Assembly: GCA_017454355.1 (NCBI GenBank)
Contig: JAFTDD010000009.1
Location: 1-45,348 of the forward strand
Direction: 5' to 3'
Length of the DNA stretch: 45,348 nucleotides
Source: Muribaculaceae bacterium
Lineage (GTDB): Bacteria; Bacteroidota; Bacteroidia; Bacteroidales; Muribaculaceae
Positions 7,687-16,085 of this stretch are shown here, in pieces; positions within the stretch are counted from its first letter, which is position 1, and each line of letters opens with the position of its first letter. The notes beneath the pieces are model-generated. The model made no database searches, was not told the DNA's origin, and was given only the letters and a program-made list of their open reading frames with translations. Position numbers and translations under genes: made by a program.

Positions 7687-7692
7687 AAACTA

Positions 7693-7728
7693 AGGGACGG
7701 CTCTTGGTGTGACACAAGAGCCGTCCCT
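7693..7728 (-). terminator. intrinsic terminator of the dockerin-protein gene
   Basis: A perfect 14-bp stem (AGGGACGGCTCTTG with its complement) with an 8-nt loop. It is followed on the minus strand by TTAG and a run of eight T. It lies 49 bp past the stop at 7777. Confidence 0.88.
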
Positions 7729-7776
7729 GTTAATGTCCGTCACCCCGTCGTCAGGGATGTGGATTGAGAGGCGTTT

Positions 7777-10700
7777 TTACTGCTTGAGGATGGCCTCGAG
7801 GATGGCGTTCACGTCACCCACGTCGACCTTGCCGTCGCCGTTCACGTCGAAGTCGAGGTCAAGGCCGCCCTCGAGAATCACCTCGAGCACAGCGTTCACG
7901 TCACCCACGTCAACACTGCCGTCGCCGTTCACGTCAAACTTGTCGTCGGCACCGCTGACGAGTTGGAAGTTGTCGATGGGGACAATCGTGATGTTGGTGA
8001 AGTATTCGGGATCGTCGGTGGCGATGCGGCGGGCCTTGTGAGCACGCGGAGCCTTTGCTAACTTGCAGTCCTTGGCGCTGACACCCTTGGCGCGCAGGGG
8101 TGCGGCGTACTCTTCTTCACCCTCGCTGTCGGAACTCTCCCAAGCCTCGGCAATCTTGCCGATGGCGCGCATGCTGTAGCGCGAGCCGTACTGCAAGGCG
8201 AGGTTCACCTTGTCAATATACATGCGGTCAACAGCCACATAGATGGAGGCATCGGCCTTGGCGGGAGCGTCGGCCAGATAGGTGGTGCCGGCATCGTCCT
8301 TGACGAGGTAGCCCTCCATGGCGTAGATGGTGTTGCCGTTGACAAAGATTTCCTCGATGACATTCTGCTCGTAGGCAATGTCGGGCACCTCACCCTCGAG
8401 AGCCTCGGGAGCCTCGGTGACCACAAAGCGCGGGTTGGTGTAGTTGTCCTCGAGAGTGAGTTGCAGCGTGCCACCCTTGATCATCTTCATGGCGGCAATC
8501 TGGTTGAAGAGAGCCTCGTCGTCGCCGCAGTCGATGGCCGCCCAGTCGGGTGCCCACTCATACTGCTCGCCCTCGTAGGTGATCTCGGTGGCGTTGTCGG
8601 TGACGTAAATCAACTTCTCCTCGTCGCTGACGAAGCCCACAATCAGGTCGTCCTTGACCAGGTACTGCGAGCCGTCCTCGCCCTCGTACCAGATCTCCCA
8701 CATCAACTTCTCCTCGCCCTTGTACTCCTCGATGGCAATCGGATAGAACTGCCAGTTGTCGTTGAAGACGGCGCAGAAGCCCTCGATGCGGTAAGGCTTG
8801 TCGGCCTCGGGAGCGGCGATGTCAATCTTGAACTTGTTGAAGCCCGCGATATTGGCCTCGCTCTCGATGCCGTCATCGTCAACAATGGTCTTGTAGATGT
8901 TGAAGTTGCCGTTGGAGTCCGGAACGTCGTAGGTCACGTTGGTGAACTCATAGTAGGCGTTCATGTCGTACTCGTCATACCAGTCGCCGAAGTAACTGTC
9001 GTTGTTCACCGGCTCGATGTCGGCCGGGTCACACTTGCCGGCGGCGGGCTGCAGACCCTGCACGTTCACGGCCTCGATGGTGCCCTTGTAGGTGCCGCGG
9101 GCGCCCGTCCAACCGGCGGGAATTATGTCGCCCGGCTCGTAGGTCTGGTCAATCTTGCCGAAGATCAGACCGTCGGAGTTCATCGGAATGGTGAACATAC
9201 CGAAGAAGTCCATCTCGTAGTAGGAACGCACGTAGAGGTAGTTGCCGTTCTGATACAGAACGTAGGCCTCGTTGCCGTAGGTGAACTGCTCGCCGTCCTC
9301 CATCGCGTAGATGTCGGCGAAACTCTGCACGCCTTCAACCTCAACGGGCACGTCGGCCGCATCCTGGAACTCATCGACGGGAATCAACGAGTAGTTGGTG
9401 AAGTACATCGGGTCGTCGGTGGCGATGCGACGCAGCACCTTGTGGCGACGGGCCGGCTTGGCCATCTGAGACTTCTTGCTCAGCAGGCCCTTCTTGGCCG
9501 ACAACTTCTTGGCGGCCAGGGCGGGAGCGGCTTCCTCGTCGTCGCTGCTCTCCCACTCCTCGTTCTGCTTGACGATGGTGCGCATATAGTACTCGGTGCC
9601 ATCGTTAAAGGTCACATCGCTCTGGTCCATATAGTTGCGGTCAACCTCGATGTACTGGGTGGCGTCGGCAAACGCCGCGGCGTCGGCCAGATAGGTCTTG
9701 CCCTCGTTCTCGACAAAGTAGCCCTGGATGTGAGCCACCTCGTTGCCGTTCATGTTGAGCTCCTTGCTCATGTAGTGACGGCTGTATTGAATTTCGGGAA
9801 CTTCGCCCTCGAGAGCCTCGGGAGCCTCGGTCACCACAAAGCGCGGGTTGGTGTAGTTGTCCTGCAGAGTGATGTTGAGCGTGCCGCCCTTGATCATCTT
9901 CATGGCCGCGATCTGGTTGAACAGAGCCTCGTCGGCACCGCAGTCGATAGCGGCCCAGTCGGGTGCCCACTCGTAGGTAGAATCCTCATAGACAACCTCG
10001 GTGGCGTTGTCGGTGACGTAGATCAACTTCTCGGGCTCGCTGACGAAGCCGACGATCAGGTCGTCCTGAACGGTATACTGCTCGCCGTCCATACCCTCGT
10101 ACCAGATCTCCCACATCGGTGTGCCGGCTGCGGGGGCATCACCGCCGGCCTCAATGCTCACGGGGTAGAACTGCCAGTTGTCGTTATACTTGCACGCAAA
10201 ACCGGTGATGGTGTACACCATACCCTCCTCGGGCTCGGCAATCTCGATGCCGAACTGGTTGTAGCCGTCGATGGTGGCGTCGTTGCCTTCGCCGTCCTTA
10301 CCATAGATGGTGAAGTTCTTCTTGCCCTCGGCGGGAACGTCGTAGGTCACACCGGTGAACTCGTAGTACATGTTCATGTCGTACTCGTCGTACCATTCGC
10401 CGAAGTAGTCATCGTTGTTCCACGGCAGAACGTTATCCTCCTCGGTCTGCGAGGTGGCTGCCGCCAGGTCGCTCAGGTCCTTAGCCTCGATGGTGCCCTT
10501 GTAGGTCGTCTTGGTGCCCTTCCAGCCGGCGGGGATGATGTCGCCGGGGGTGTACTCCACGCCGGCGTCGCCAAAGAGGAGCATGTCGCTGGCATAGGTG
10601 CTGCCATCCTCCTCAAAGAGAGCGCGGGCATACAGGTACTTGCCGCTCTGGTAGAGCACGTAACTCTCGGCATCAAAGGTGAACTTGGCATCATCGGCAA

Positions 10701-11733
10701 GAGCCTTGAGTTGCTCGAAGTCGGCGATGCTCACGCGGTCGTCGTCGCCGCCACCCTCGCCGCCACCCTCGCCGTAGGCGGCCTCGATGCTAACCAGGTC
10801 GGCGCGCTTGGCAAAGGTGAAGGTCACGCTATTGGCGCTACCGGTCCACACGCCTTCAGCGAGTTTGCCGCTCGACACGGTCGGGGCATTGAACTGGGTG
10901 CCGCTAGTGAAGGTGATGCTCGTCAGTTTGCTGCCCGTGGGAGCGGTGAGAACGATGCTGCTCGTGCCGTACATGCGCAACTGCAAACCGGTGTTGTAGT
11001 CGTTCCAGAAACGCACGGGGGTACTGCCGTCGGCCGGGTTCACAGTGAGCGTCACGCCGCTGATGGTCACGCTCTTGGCTTCGGTGATGTCACCGGCACC
11101 GTTGTCGTTGGTCGAGGCGGCGGTGATGCCCGGGAACATGGTCAGGCCGTTGTTGTGGAAGTCAAACAGGGCCGTGCCGCTGCCGCTGGGGTCAGGATCG
11201 GGGTCAGGTTCGGGATCGGGGTCAGGATCGGGATCCGGGTCGGGAGTCCCGCCGCCGCCCTCACCGTCGGTGGTGACGGTGATGACCTTGAACTGATACT
11301 GGGCGGCAAAGGTGAGCGTCAACTCGTTGGCGTTGCCGCTCCAGTTCTTGCCGTCCCACGTGCCCACAGAGGGCGTGGGAGCGTTTGTCTTGCTGCCGGT
11401 CTCGGTGGCAATGGCTGTGATGTTCACGCCGGCCGGAGCCTTGAGGCTCACTGTGCCGCTGTAAACACGCAACTCGTAGCCGCCCGATGACTGCCACACG
11501 CGGTTGGGGTTCTGCTGACCCTCGTTGGCGGGGCTCACGGTCAACTCAATGCCGTCCACGGTGATGGTTTTGGCCTCGAGAATGTCGCCCGAGGTGGAGC
11601 CGTTGCCGTCCGACGGAGCACTGAAGCCAAACAACGTCAGGGCATCGGTGGTGAAGTTGAATACCGCCGTGCCCGCCATGGCTGTCGCCGCGCTGAGCAG
11701 CGCGACCAGAAGAAGCGAATAGAGTTTCTTCAT
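7777..11733 (-). CDS. secreted duplicated multidomain protein with C-terminal dockerin
   Basis: 1318 residues. A signal peptide (MKKLYSLLLVALLSAATAMA) is followed by two copies of a beta-rich module (about 21-155 and 186-320; ALFDFHNNGLTMFPG is typical) joined by a PDPDP-rich linker. Two long tandem repeats follow (about 333-795 and 797-1258), each with YVLYQSGKYLYAR-like, PGDIIPAGWKGTKTTYKGTI-like and MWEIWYEG segments and a basic tail before RRIATDDP. The end (about 1263-1316) has two calcium-loop repeats, DVNGDGSVDVGDVN and DVNGDGKVDVGDVN, a type I dockerin. No cohesin or cellulosome gene is nearby; in gut Bacteroidales such dockerins occur on many exported proteins. Substrate and partner are unknown. 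It has its own promoter (11858-11888) and terminator (7693-7728), so it forms a single-gene unit. Confidence 0.88.
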   Translation of the reverse strand: MKKLYSLLLVALLSAATAMAGTAVFNFTTDALTLFGFSAPSDGNGSTSGDILEAKTITVDGIELTVSPANEGQQNPNRVWQSSGGYELRVYSGTVSLKAPAGVNITAIATETGSKTNAPTPSVGTWDGKNWSGNANELTLTFAAQYQFKVITVTTDGEGGGGTPDPDPDPDPDPEPDPDPDPSGSGTALFDFHNNGLTMFPGITAASTNDNGAGDITEAKSVTISGVTLTVNPADGSTPVRFWNDYNTGLQLRMYGTSSIVLTAPTGSKLTSITFTSGTQFNAPTVSSGKLAEGVWTGSANSVTFTFAKRADLVSIEAAYGEGGGEGGGDDDRVSIADFEQLKALADDAKFTFDAESYVLYQSGKYLYARALFEEDGSTYASDMLLFGDAGVEYTPGDIIPAGWKGTKTTYKGTIEAKDLSDLAAATSQTEEDNVLPWNNDDYFGEWYDEYDMNMYYEFTGVTYDVPAEGKKNFTIYGKDGEGNDATIDGYNQFGIEIAEPEEGMVYTITGFACKYNDNWQFYPVSIEAGGDAPAAGTPMWEIWYEGMDGEQYTVQDDLIVGFVSEPEKLIYVTDNATEVVYEDSTYEWAPDWAAIDCGADEALFNQIAAMKMIKGGTLNITLQDNYTNPRFVVTEAPEALEGEVPEIQYSRHYMSKELNMNGNEVAHIQGYFVENEGKTYLADAAAFADATQYIEVDRNYMDQSDVTFNDGTEYYMRTIVKQNEEWESSDDEEAAPALAAKKLSAKKGLLSKKSQMAKPARRHKVLRRIATDDPMYFTNYSLIPVDEFQDAADVPVEVEGVQSFADIYAMEDGEQFTYGNEAYVLYQNGNYLYVRSYYEMDFFGMFTIPMNSDGLIFGKIDQTYEPGDIIPAGWTGARGTYKGTIEAVNVQGLQPAAGKCDPADIEPVNNDSYFGDWYDEYDMNAYYEFTNVTYDVPDSNGNFNIYKTIVDDDGIESEANIAGFNKFKIDIAAPEADKPYRIEGFCAVFNDNWQFYPIAIEEYKGEEKLMWEIWYEGEDGSQYLVKDDLIVGFVSDEEKLIYVTDNATEITYEGEQYEWAPDWAAIDCGDDEALFNQIAAMKMIKGGTLQLTLEDNYTNPRFVVTEAPEALEGEVPDIAYEQNVIEEIFVNGNTIYAMEGYLVKDDAGTTYLADAPAKADASIYVAVDRMYIDKVNLALQYGSRYSMRAIGKIAEAWESSDSEGEEEYAAPLRAKGVSAKDCKLAKAPRAHKARRIATDDPEYFTNITIVPIDNFQLVSGADDKFDVNGDGSVDVGDVNAVLEVILEGGLDLDFDVNGDGKVDVGDVNAILEAILKQ
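11185..11246. repeat. PD/PE dipeptide-coding tandem repeat
   Basis: A 12-bp-type repeat of GGATCGGGGTCA encodes the PDPDPDPEPDP linker between the two N-terminal domains of the dockerin protein. It is a likely length-variable linker. Confidence 0.75.
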
Positions 11734-11857
11734 GCTGATGGTTGGTTTTTGGATTAATAATTATGTTAGTTAATAGATTGATAACAATAAAACCACACGT
11801 CCCGGCTCAGGCCACCTGGCGGCGGCCGGGATGTGATGCTGCTGATTTATGACGCTG
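11734..11857. other. 5' leader of the dockerin-protein gene with GC hairpin
   Basis: An untranslated A/T-rich leader of about 120 nt. It contains an 11-bp hairpin with one wobble pair (11796-11806 with 11825-11835), followed on the minus strand by GGTTTTATTG. It could act as an attenuator or as an mRNA-stabilising structure. No coding sequence was seen. Confidence 0.5.
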
Positions 11858-11888
11858 CAAAATTACAAAAAAAAGTTAAACCGCCAAA
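11858..11888 (-). promoter_or_regulatory. promoter of the dockerin-protein gene
   Basis: On the minus strand TTTG (11888-11885), a 19-bp spacer and TAATTTTG (11865-11858) match the Bacteroidetes consensus exactly. Confidence 0.7.
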
Positions 11889-12000
11889 AACCATGTCCAC
11901 GCCTTTTTGCGGCCAATTGTACGAAGTAGTAGTTATATAGCGGAAAAACCTGTGGTTTTCGGTAGTAGTTAATTATTGTTAAACTTATGGTCACTGCCGC

Positions 12001-12029
12001 TTGTATATCGCAAAAATGTAGTAATTTTG
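12001..12029 (+). promoter_or_regulatory. candidate distal promoter of the signalling cluster
   Basis: TTG at 12001-12003, an 18-bp spacer and TAATTTTG at 12022-12029. It lies about 650 bp before the first gene. Confidence 0.55.
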
Positions 12030-12091
12030 CACTGTGTTTTTCATGGTATTAGATTTAAGGTTAATTGAGAATTGGTTGTCGTGAGACACCC

Positions 12092-12123
12092 AATTTTTTT
12101 TGTCCCCCCCCCTCACACACACA
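12092..12123. repeat. homopolymer and dinucleotide tract (T8, C9, CA)
   Basis: T8-GT-C9-T followed by (CA)5 lies between the two candidate promoters of the signalling cluster. Such tracts are prone to slippage and could alter promoter spacing or sequencing accuracy. Confidence 0.7.
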
Positions 12124-12180
12124 TGAGTGCAAGCATGGAGTGCATGCAAAACACAGTTTTCCATTTTTTTTCACTTTTTT

Positions 12181-12211
12181 TTGTGCAATTAAAAAAAAAT
12201 CTATAATTTTG
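12181..12211 (+). promoter_or_regulatory. candidate proximal promoter of the signalling cluster
   Basis: TTG at 12181-12183, a 20-bp spacer and TAATTTTG at 12204-12211. It is preceded by T8 tracts and leaves a leader of about 465 nt before the ATG at 12682. Confidence 0.55.
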
Positions 12212-12522
12212 CCGTTGGAATGTAAGATTGTCCGTTCGCTGCGTATTGTGGTGAATTGCTGATCATACAATCCGCCCATTTTATTCCACGCCGGGGTGTT
12301 ATCGTTTGGTTGCGCCGGACGGAGGTGGGAAGACATATAGATTACGGCGTTTTCTGTGACGCTTTGGTTTTGACTATATAAGAATCTAGCAAATTCAAGA
12401 CTGTTTGTCAAAAACAAAGCAACGAGGACGTCCCGTGGGATGATTGTATAGATTACCCTGCATTTTGGTTTTACACCATATATTAAAGGGTAAGATTATA
12501 TCATCGGCGTGGGGCTTTCGGC

Positions 12523-12653
12523 GTTGCTCGTTCCGACAAACAGGGCAATGCTAGAGCCTTTATATAGTGGACCGAGCAACAGACTTGGCTCCACGTTTTA
12601 GTATCTATATGTCTGTGCTTAAAAAATATTAACCGTGTCTTGTGGAGCCCAAG
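12523..12653 (+). ncRNA. candidate structured 5' leader of the signalling cluster
   Basis: Two long-range pairings are visible in the untranslated leader. GTTGCTCG (12523-12530) pairs with CGAGCAAC (12573-12580), and CTTGGCTCCAC (12584-12594) pairs with GTGGAGCCCAAG (12642-12653) with one bulge. The second stem ends about 28 nt before the ATG. I do not recognise a known riboswitch; it may be a cis-acting RNA or a chance fold. Confidence 0.4.
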
Positions 12654-12681
12654 CCAAAATGATTAATAAGAAGGTTTCACT

Positions 12682-13449
12682 ATGTCACAGAACAAGACAC
12701 GTGTGCCGGGAGTGGACGGCAATGACTATGACGCTCCTTACACCCAATCAGATGAGGAAGCCCGGCCAAATCAATCGTCTCCCTACGCCAGACAAAGCGT
12801 ACATGGCACTGTTTTCCCCGGTATGGAGGCGGCAATGCCCTCTAACGTTGATGCTTCCCGTCAGCCACAACCGAGTGGCAAACCGGTTGTCGGTTTCTTA
12901 TATTCAGTTTCAAGCGGACGCCCGGAATATTGGCCGATACACATTGGAGTAAACATCATTGGCAGTGAAGAAGGCGGTTGCGATGTCGTGCTTGATGAGC
13001 AGACAGTGAGTGCGCATCATGCAGAATTGACAGTTCGCCGATATGATGGCGAGGAAGTGCAACCGATGCAGGCGTGGATTAGCGATAGCCGTTCCACTAA
13101 CGGTACGGTGGTGAACGGTCGCGGCCTGATGCGCAACGAGGTGGACTTGCAGAGCGGTGATATTATCCGTTTCGGTATCAATTACGAGATGGTGATTATT
13201 CTTGTGGATGCGGGTGCGCTTGGTCTTAAGCGTGCCGCCAAGTTCTCACGCCGTGCGCCGCAAGCCGAAGCCGCAAGCAGTCCCAATTACGGTTACCCCG
13301 ATGATGATGGTCCTCGCTTCACTCGTGACGAGGAAATATTCGGCCCCTCTAATAATCCTTATTCCGCAAGCACCGGAGGCCAGGGAGGCACCGTGTTGAC
13401 TGATGGTAATTCTTTATCACAAGGTAGGGGAAAAACTGAGTATATGTGA
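12682..13449 (+). CDS. cytosolic FHA-domain protein, first gene of signalling cluster
   Basis: 255 residues, no signal or TM segment. An FHA phosphothreonine-binding domain spans about residues 85-175: IGVNIIGSEEGGCDVVL (the G-S strand), SAHHAELTV (the S-x-x-H motif), then DSRSTNGTVVNG (the STNGT loop). All key phosphopeptide-contact residues are present. The N-terminal 80 and C-terminal 70 residues are polar, glycine/serine/proline-rich and likely disordered; the N-terminus holds several Thr/Ser that could be kinase targets. It is the first of eleven same-strand genes and is followed after 15 bp by a kinase gene. It probably acts as the adaptor that docks on the phosphorylated kinase or on another phosphoprotein of this cluster. 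Confidence 0.9.
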   Translation: MSQNKTRVPGVDGNDYDAPYTQSDEEARPNQSSPYARQSVHGTVFPGMEAAMPSNVDASRQPQPSGKPVVGFLYSVSSGRPEYWPIHIGVNIIGSEEGGCDVVLDEQTVSAHHAELTVRRYDGEEVQPMQAWISDSRSTNGTVVNGRGLMRNEVDLQSGDIIRFGINYEMVIILVDAGALGLKRAAKFSRRAPQAEAASSPNYGYPDDDGPRFTRDEEIFGPSNNPYSASTGGQGGTVLTDGNSLSQGRGKTEYM

Positions 13450-13464
13450 TATTAAGGTAGTGTG

Positions 13465-15075
13465 ATGCCGGAAATCATAAGAATACAAGACATTGCCGAA
13501 CGCCGTCAGGGCATATACTACGAGTTTGACGCCTCTCTTCCGCCATTGGGAGAGGGCGGCATGGGGCGAGTGTATAGCGGTTATCGTGTGGACACAATGC
13601 GTGGCAACGAGCGACGTCCCGTTGCCATCAAGTGCCTGCGCGACGGGCTACCCGGCCATGTAATAGAGCGGGCGCGTCGTGAGGCAAGCATTCGTCTGCG
13701 CAATGACAATCTGGTTGAAATGCTTGCTTTTATAGAGGTGCGTGACAACCAATCGCAGGCAATTCGCTACCATGTGGTCAGTGAATTGTTAAATGGTGTT
13801 GACATCAATGACATGATTGACGGCAAGTGCACCAATACCCTCAGCAAAGGTGCTCCGATTGCCTTTGTGCAGGAGATGAAGCGCCTTTACGACACCGACC
13901 CGTATACCTTTGCGATCAAGGTCACCAAGAGTGTGCTCTCCGGTCTTCTGGCTCTTCATCAAGCGGGATATATTCATCGTGACATTGACCCGAGCAACAT
14001 CATGCTCACCGCTGACGGCAAAATCAAGTTGATTGATTTCGGCATCGCCAAACTGATTGACACGCTGGGGACTCAAGACCGCGGCTTCACACATGACGGC
14101 CAATTTATCGGCAAGCCCAATTATGCGGCACCGGAGTTGGTGCTTGGAGACATAAAGCATCAAGACACCACCACCGATATCTATGCCGTCGGTATCATGC
14201 TGTTTCAGTTGATTGTGGGGCATGTGCCGTTTGACGGTCCGATGCATGAGGTTCTCAAGATGCAACAAAACAAGCGAATTCCACTTGAGCAGGTGCGTCA
14301 GCGAGCACTGCGGCGCATCATAGATAAGGCGACCCGCAAAAAGCAAAACGAGCGATACGGCACCGCAACCCAATTTCTTGTGGCTCTTGAAGATTTGGAA
14401 AGCCGCAATTTGCCGTATCCGGATCGTTCTTTGCCGTCTTGGGTAGGTAAGGTCGCTATTGGGGGAGTCGCCTCGTGTGTGTCAATCGCTCTTGTGATTT
14501 TCATTATTGACCTTTTTGACAGTCAGCATGAGGTGGTTGACAATCCGTCGGGAGGTCTCACGAATCAGGAAGTCTACGAAAATCAACTTAATCTTCTACA
14601 CGCCGGCCACAGTCAGTCGTTAGACACTCTGGAGATGCTGGCCGCAAAGGGTGTGTATGAAGCCGCCGCGACACTCGGTGTGTTGTATCGTGACGACGAG
14701 TATAGTGCTTGCCTGCACACGATACCGCCAGGCAGCACTGACTCGGCCGCCGTGTTTGAAATCCGCCGTGCCCTTCACATCACTCCAAACCCACGGCTGT
14801 CGCACCGTTTCATTGAGATGGCGGTCAACAATAATCCTCAAGACTACAAGATGCTTATCGAGTTGGCCGAGGATTACTTGTGGCCCAACGATGACACTAC
14901 CGGCAAGAACGTGATGGGTACTTCACAGAATTTAGCGCGTGCGAAAGCGCTGCTCGGGCGAGCCCGCGAGTGTGCCAAAGAAAATGGAGACATCCGTTAC
15001 ACCGACATTATTGACGACAAGTTGAATCTTGACTACCTTCAAAATATCGAACCGAATTTTGAACCGTCCGACTAA
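13465..15075 (+). CDS. transmembrane Hanks-type Ser/Thr kinase
   Basis: 536 residues from ATG 13465 (a GTG lies one codon earlier). The kinase domain is about residues 20-310: glycine loop GEGGMGRVY, catalytic lysine in VAIK (about 56), catalytic loop HRDIDPSN (about 171-178), DFG (about 191) and YAAPE (about 222). The catalytic loop carries Asp where Ser/Thr kinases have the conserved Lys of HRDxKxxN, so activity or substrate choice may be unusual. A single TM segment (VAIGGVASCVSIALVIFII, about 330-350) is followed by about 185 residues outside the membrane, helical and Sel1/TPR-like in parts (AAKGVYEAAATLGVLY). Topology suggests a sensor-linked kinase in the inner membrane. It is 9 bp from the next kinase gene. 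Confidence 0.92.
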   Translation: MPEIIRIQDIAERRQGIYYEFDASLPPLGEGGMGRVYSGYRVDTMRGNERRPVAIKCLRDGLPGHVIERARREASIRLRNDNLVEMLAFIEVRDNQSQAIRYHVVSELLNGVDINDMIDGKCTNTLSKGAPIAFVQEMKRLYDTDPYTFAIKVTKSVLSGLLALHQAGYIHRDIDPSNIMLTADGKIKLIDFGIAKLIDTLGTQDRGFTHDGQFIGKPNYAAPELVLGDIKHQDTTTDIYAVGIMLFQLIVGHVPFDGPMHEVLKMQQNKRIPLEQVRQRALRRIIDKATRKKQNERYGTATQFLVALEDLESRNLPYPDRSLPSWVGKVAIGGVASCVSIALVIFIIDLFDSQHEVVDNPSGGLTNQEVYENQLNLLHAGHSQSLDTLEMLAAKGVYEAAATLGVLYRDDEYSACLHTIPPGSTDSAAVFEIRRALHITPNPRLSHRFIEMAVNNNPQDYKMLIELAEDYLWPNDDTTGKNVMGTSQNLARAKALLGRARECAKENGDIRYTDIIDDKLNLDYLQNIEPNFEPSD

Positions 15076-15084
15076 TCACGAGCA

Positions 15085-16047
15085 ATGGCAATCCCCAATC
15101 AACAGAAGCCGGACCGCGGCAAACCGAAGCCACAGGTGTTTGTTCGTCCAAACGATCCCTTTATTTATTTGAGGGTTCGTACGGATTGGTATTGTTATTG
15201 TCCCACCGACACTCCGCTTGGTCAGGGGGCGATGGGAACAGTCTATGTCGGATACAACTGCAAGACAAGAGAACGCATCGCCGTCAAACGTGTGATCGAC
15301 CGTTATGCCAACGTGCCTCAGGTGCGCGAGCGGGCGCGTCAAGAGGCTGCTCTGGAGTTCCGTCATCCAAATCTCGTTGAGATGATTGGCTATTGTGAAT
15401 ATGCCCACGACAGCGGTCCCATCTTCTTGTTGAGCAATCTTGTCGAGGGGCAGAACCTCGATGCCTTCGTCAACGGGATGTCACTTGAAGATCCTCACCG
15501 TGTAGAAAAAATCTGCACAGCCATTTATCAGATATTGGATGCGCTTGACTACATTCATTCACGAGGCGTAATCCACCGCGATATCAAGCCCAGCAACATC
15601 ATGGTTGAGGGAAACGGAAACGTTCGCCTGATGGATTTGGGCATCGCGCGAATGGCCGAGGGTAATGCGTTTTCTCAGTATGGTTTCATCGGCACCCCGG
15701 AGTATTCAGCGCCGGAGCAGATCAACCGCGACCGCACCGGTGTCACCAATCCGATTGACGCGCGCACCGACATATATGCCCTTGGCATCACTTTCTATGA
15801 GATGCTCACCGGCAGCAACCCGATGTCGGCCAATTCGGATGCAATGATTCTCTCTAACCAGATGACCCGAATCCTGCCTGACGCCAGTAATATTCCGCGA
15901 CGTCTGATGAATGTGATACTGAAAGCCACCGAGAAAGAGGCTTCCAAACGGTTTTCACGAGCCATTGATTTCAAGAACGCCATCATTGATGCAATGACAC
16001 CAAGGCCGTCATTGTGGGAGCGCGTCATTAATATGTTGAGTTTTTAG
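15085..16047 (+). CDS. soluble Hanks-type Ser/Thr kinase
   Basis: 320 residues. All kinase motifs are readable: PLGQGAMGTVY (about 45-54), IAVKR (Lys about 67), HRDIKPSN (about 164-171), DLG in place of DFG (about 183), and GTPEYSAPEQ in the activation loop, whose Thr/Ser may be autophosphorylated. The N-terminal 40 residues (FIYLRVRTDWYCYCP) are unusual and precede the glycine loop. There is no TM segment or sensor domain, so it should be cytosolic. With the transmembrane kinase directly upstream it could form a cascade, or one may serve as scaffold. The canonical catalytic Lys contrasts with the Asp substitution in its neighbour. Confidence 0.92.
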   Translation: MAIPNQQKPDRGKPKPQVFVRPNDPFIYLRVRTDWYCYCPTDTPLGQGAMGTVYVGYNCKTRERIAVKRVIDRYANVPQVRERARQEAALEFRHPNLVEMIGYCEYAHDSGPIFLLSNLVEGQNLDAFVNGMSLEDPHRVEKICTAIYQILDALDYIHSRGVIHRDIKPSNIMVEGNGNVRLMDLGIARMAEGNAFSQYGFIGTPEYSAPEQINRDRTGVTNPIDARTDIYALGITFYEMLTGSNPMSANSDAMILSNQMTRILPDASNIPRRLMNVILKATEKEASKRFSRAIDFKNAIIDAMTPRPSLWERVINMLSF

Positions 16048-16085
16048 TCTAATGGCACATTATGAATCCAATAGTTTTATAATCA

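Noticed and set aside
8461-11490. A 1009-residue open frame on the plus strand
   Set aside because: It runs antisense to the dockerin-protein gene, has Val/Gly/Leu-rich low-complexity composition and no motifs. It is a by-product of GC-rich codon use on the other strand.
12061-12417. A 118-residue minus-strand open frame in the cluster leader
   Set aside because: It runs through homopolymer tracts and a promoter, has no recognisable domain and a poor start.
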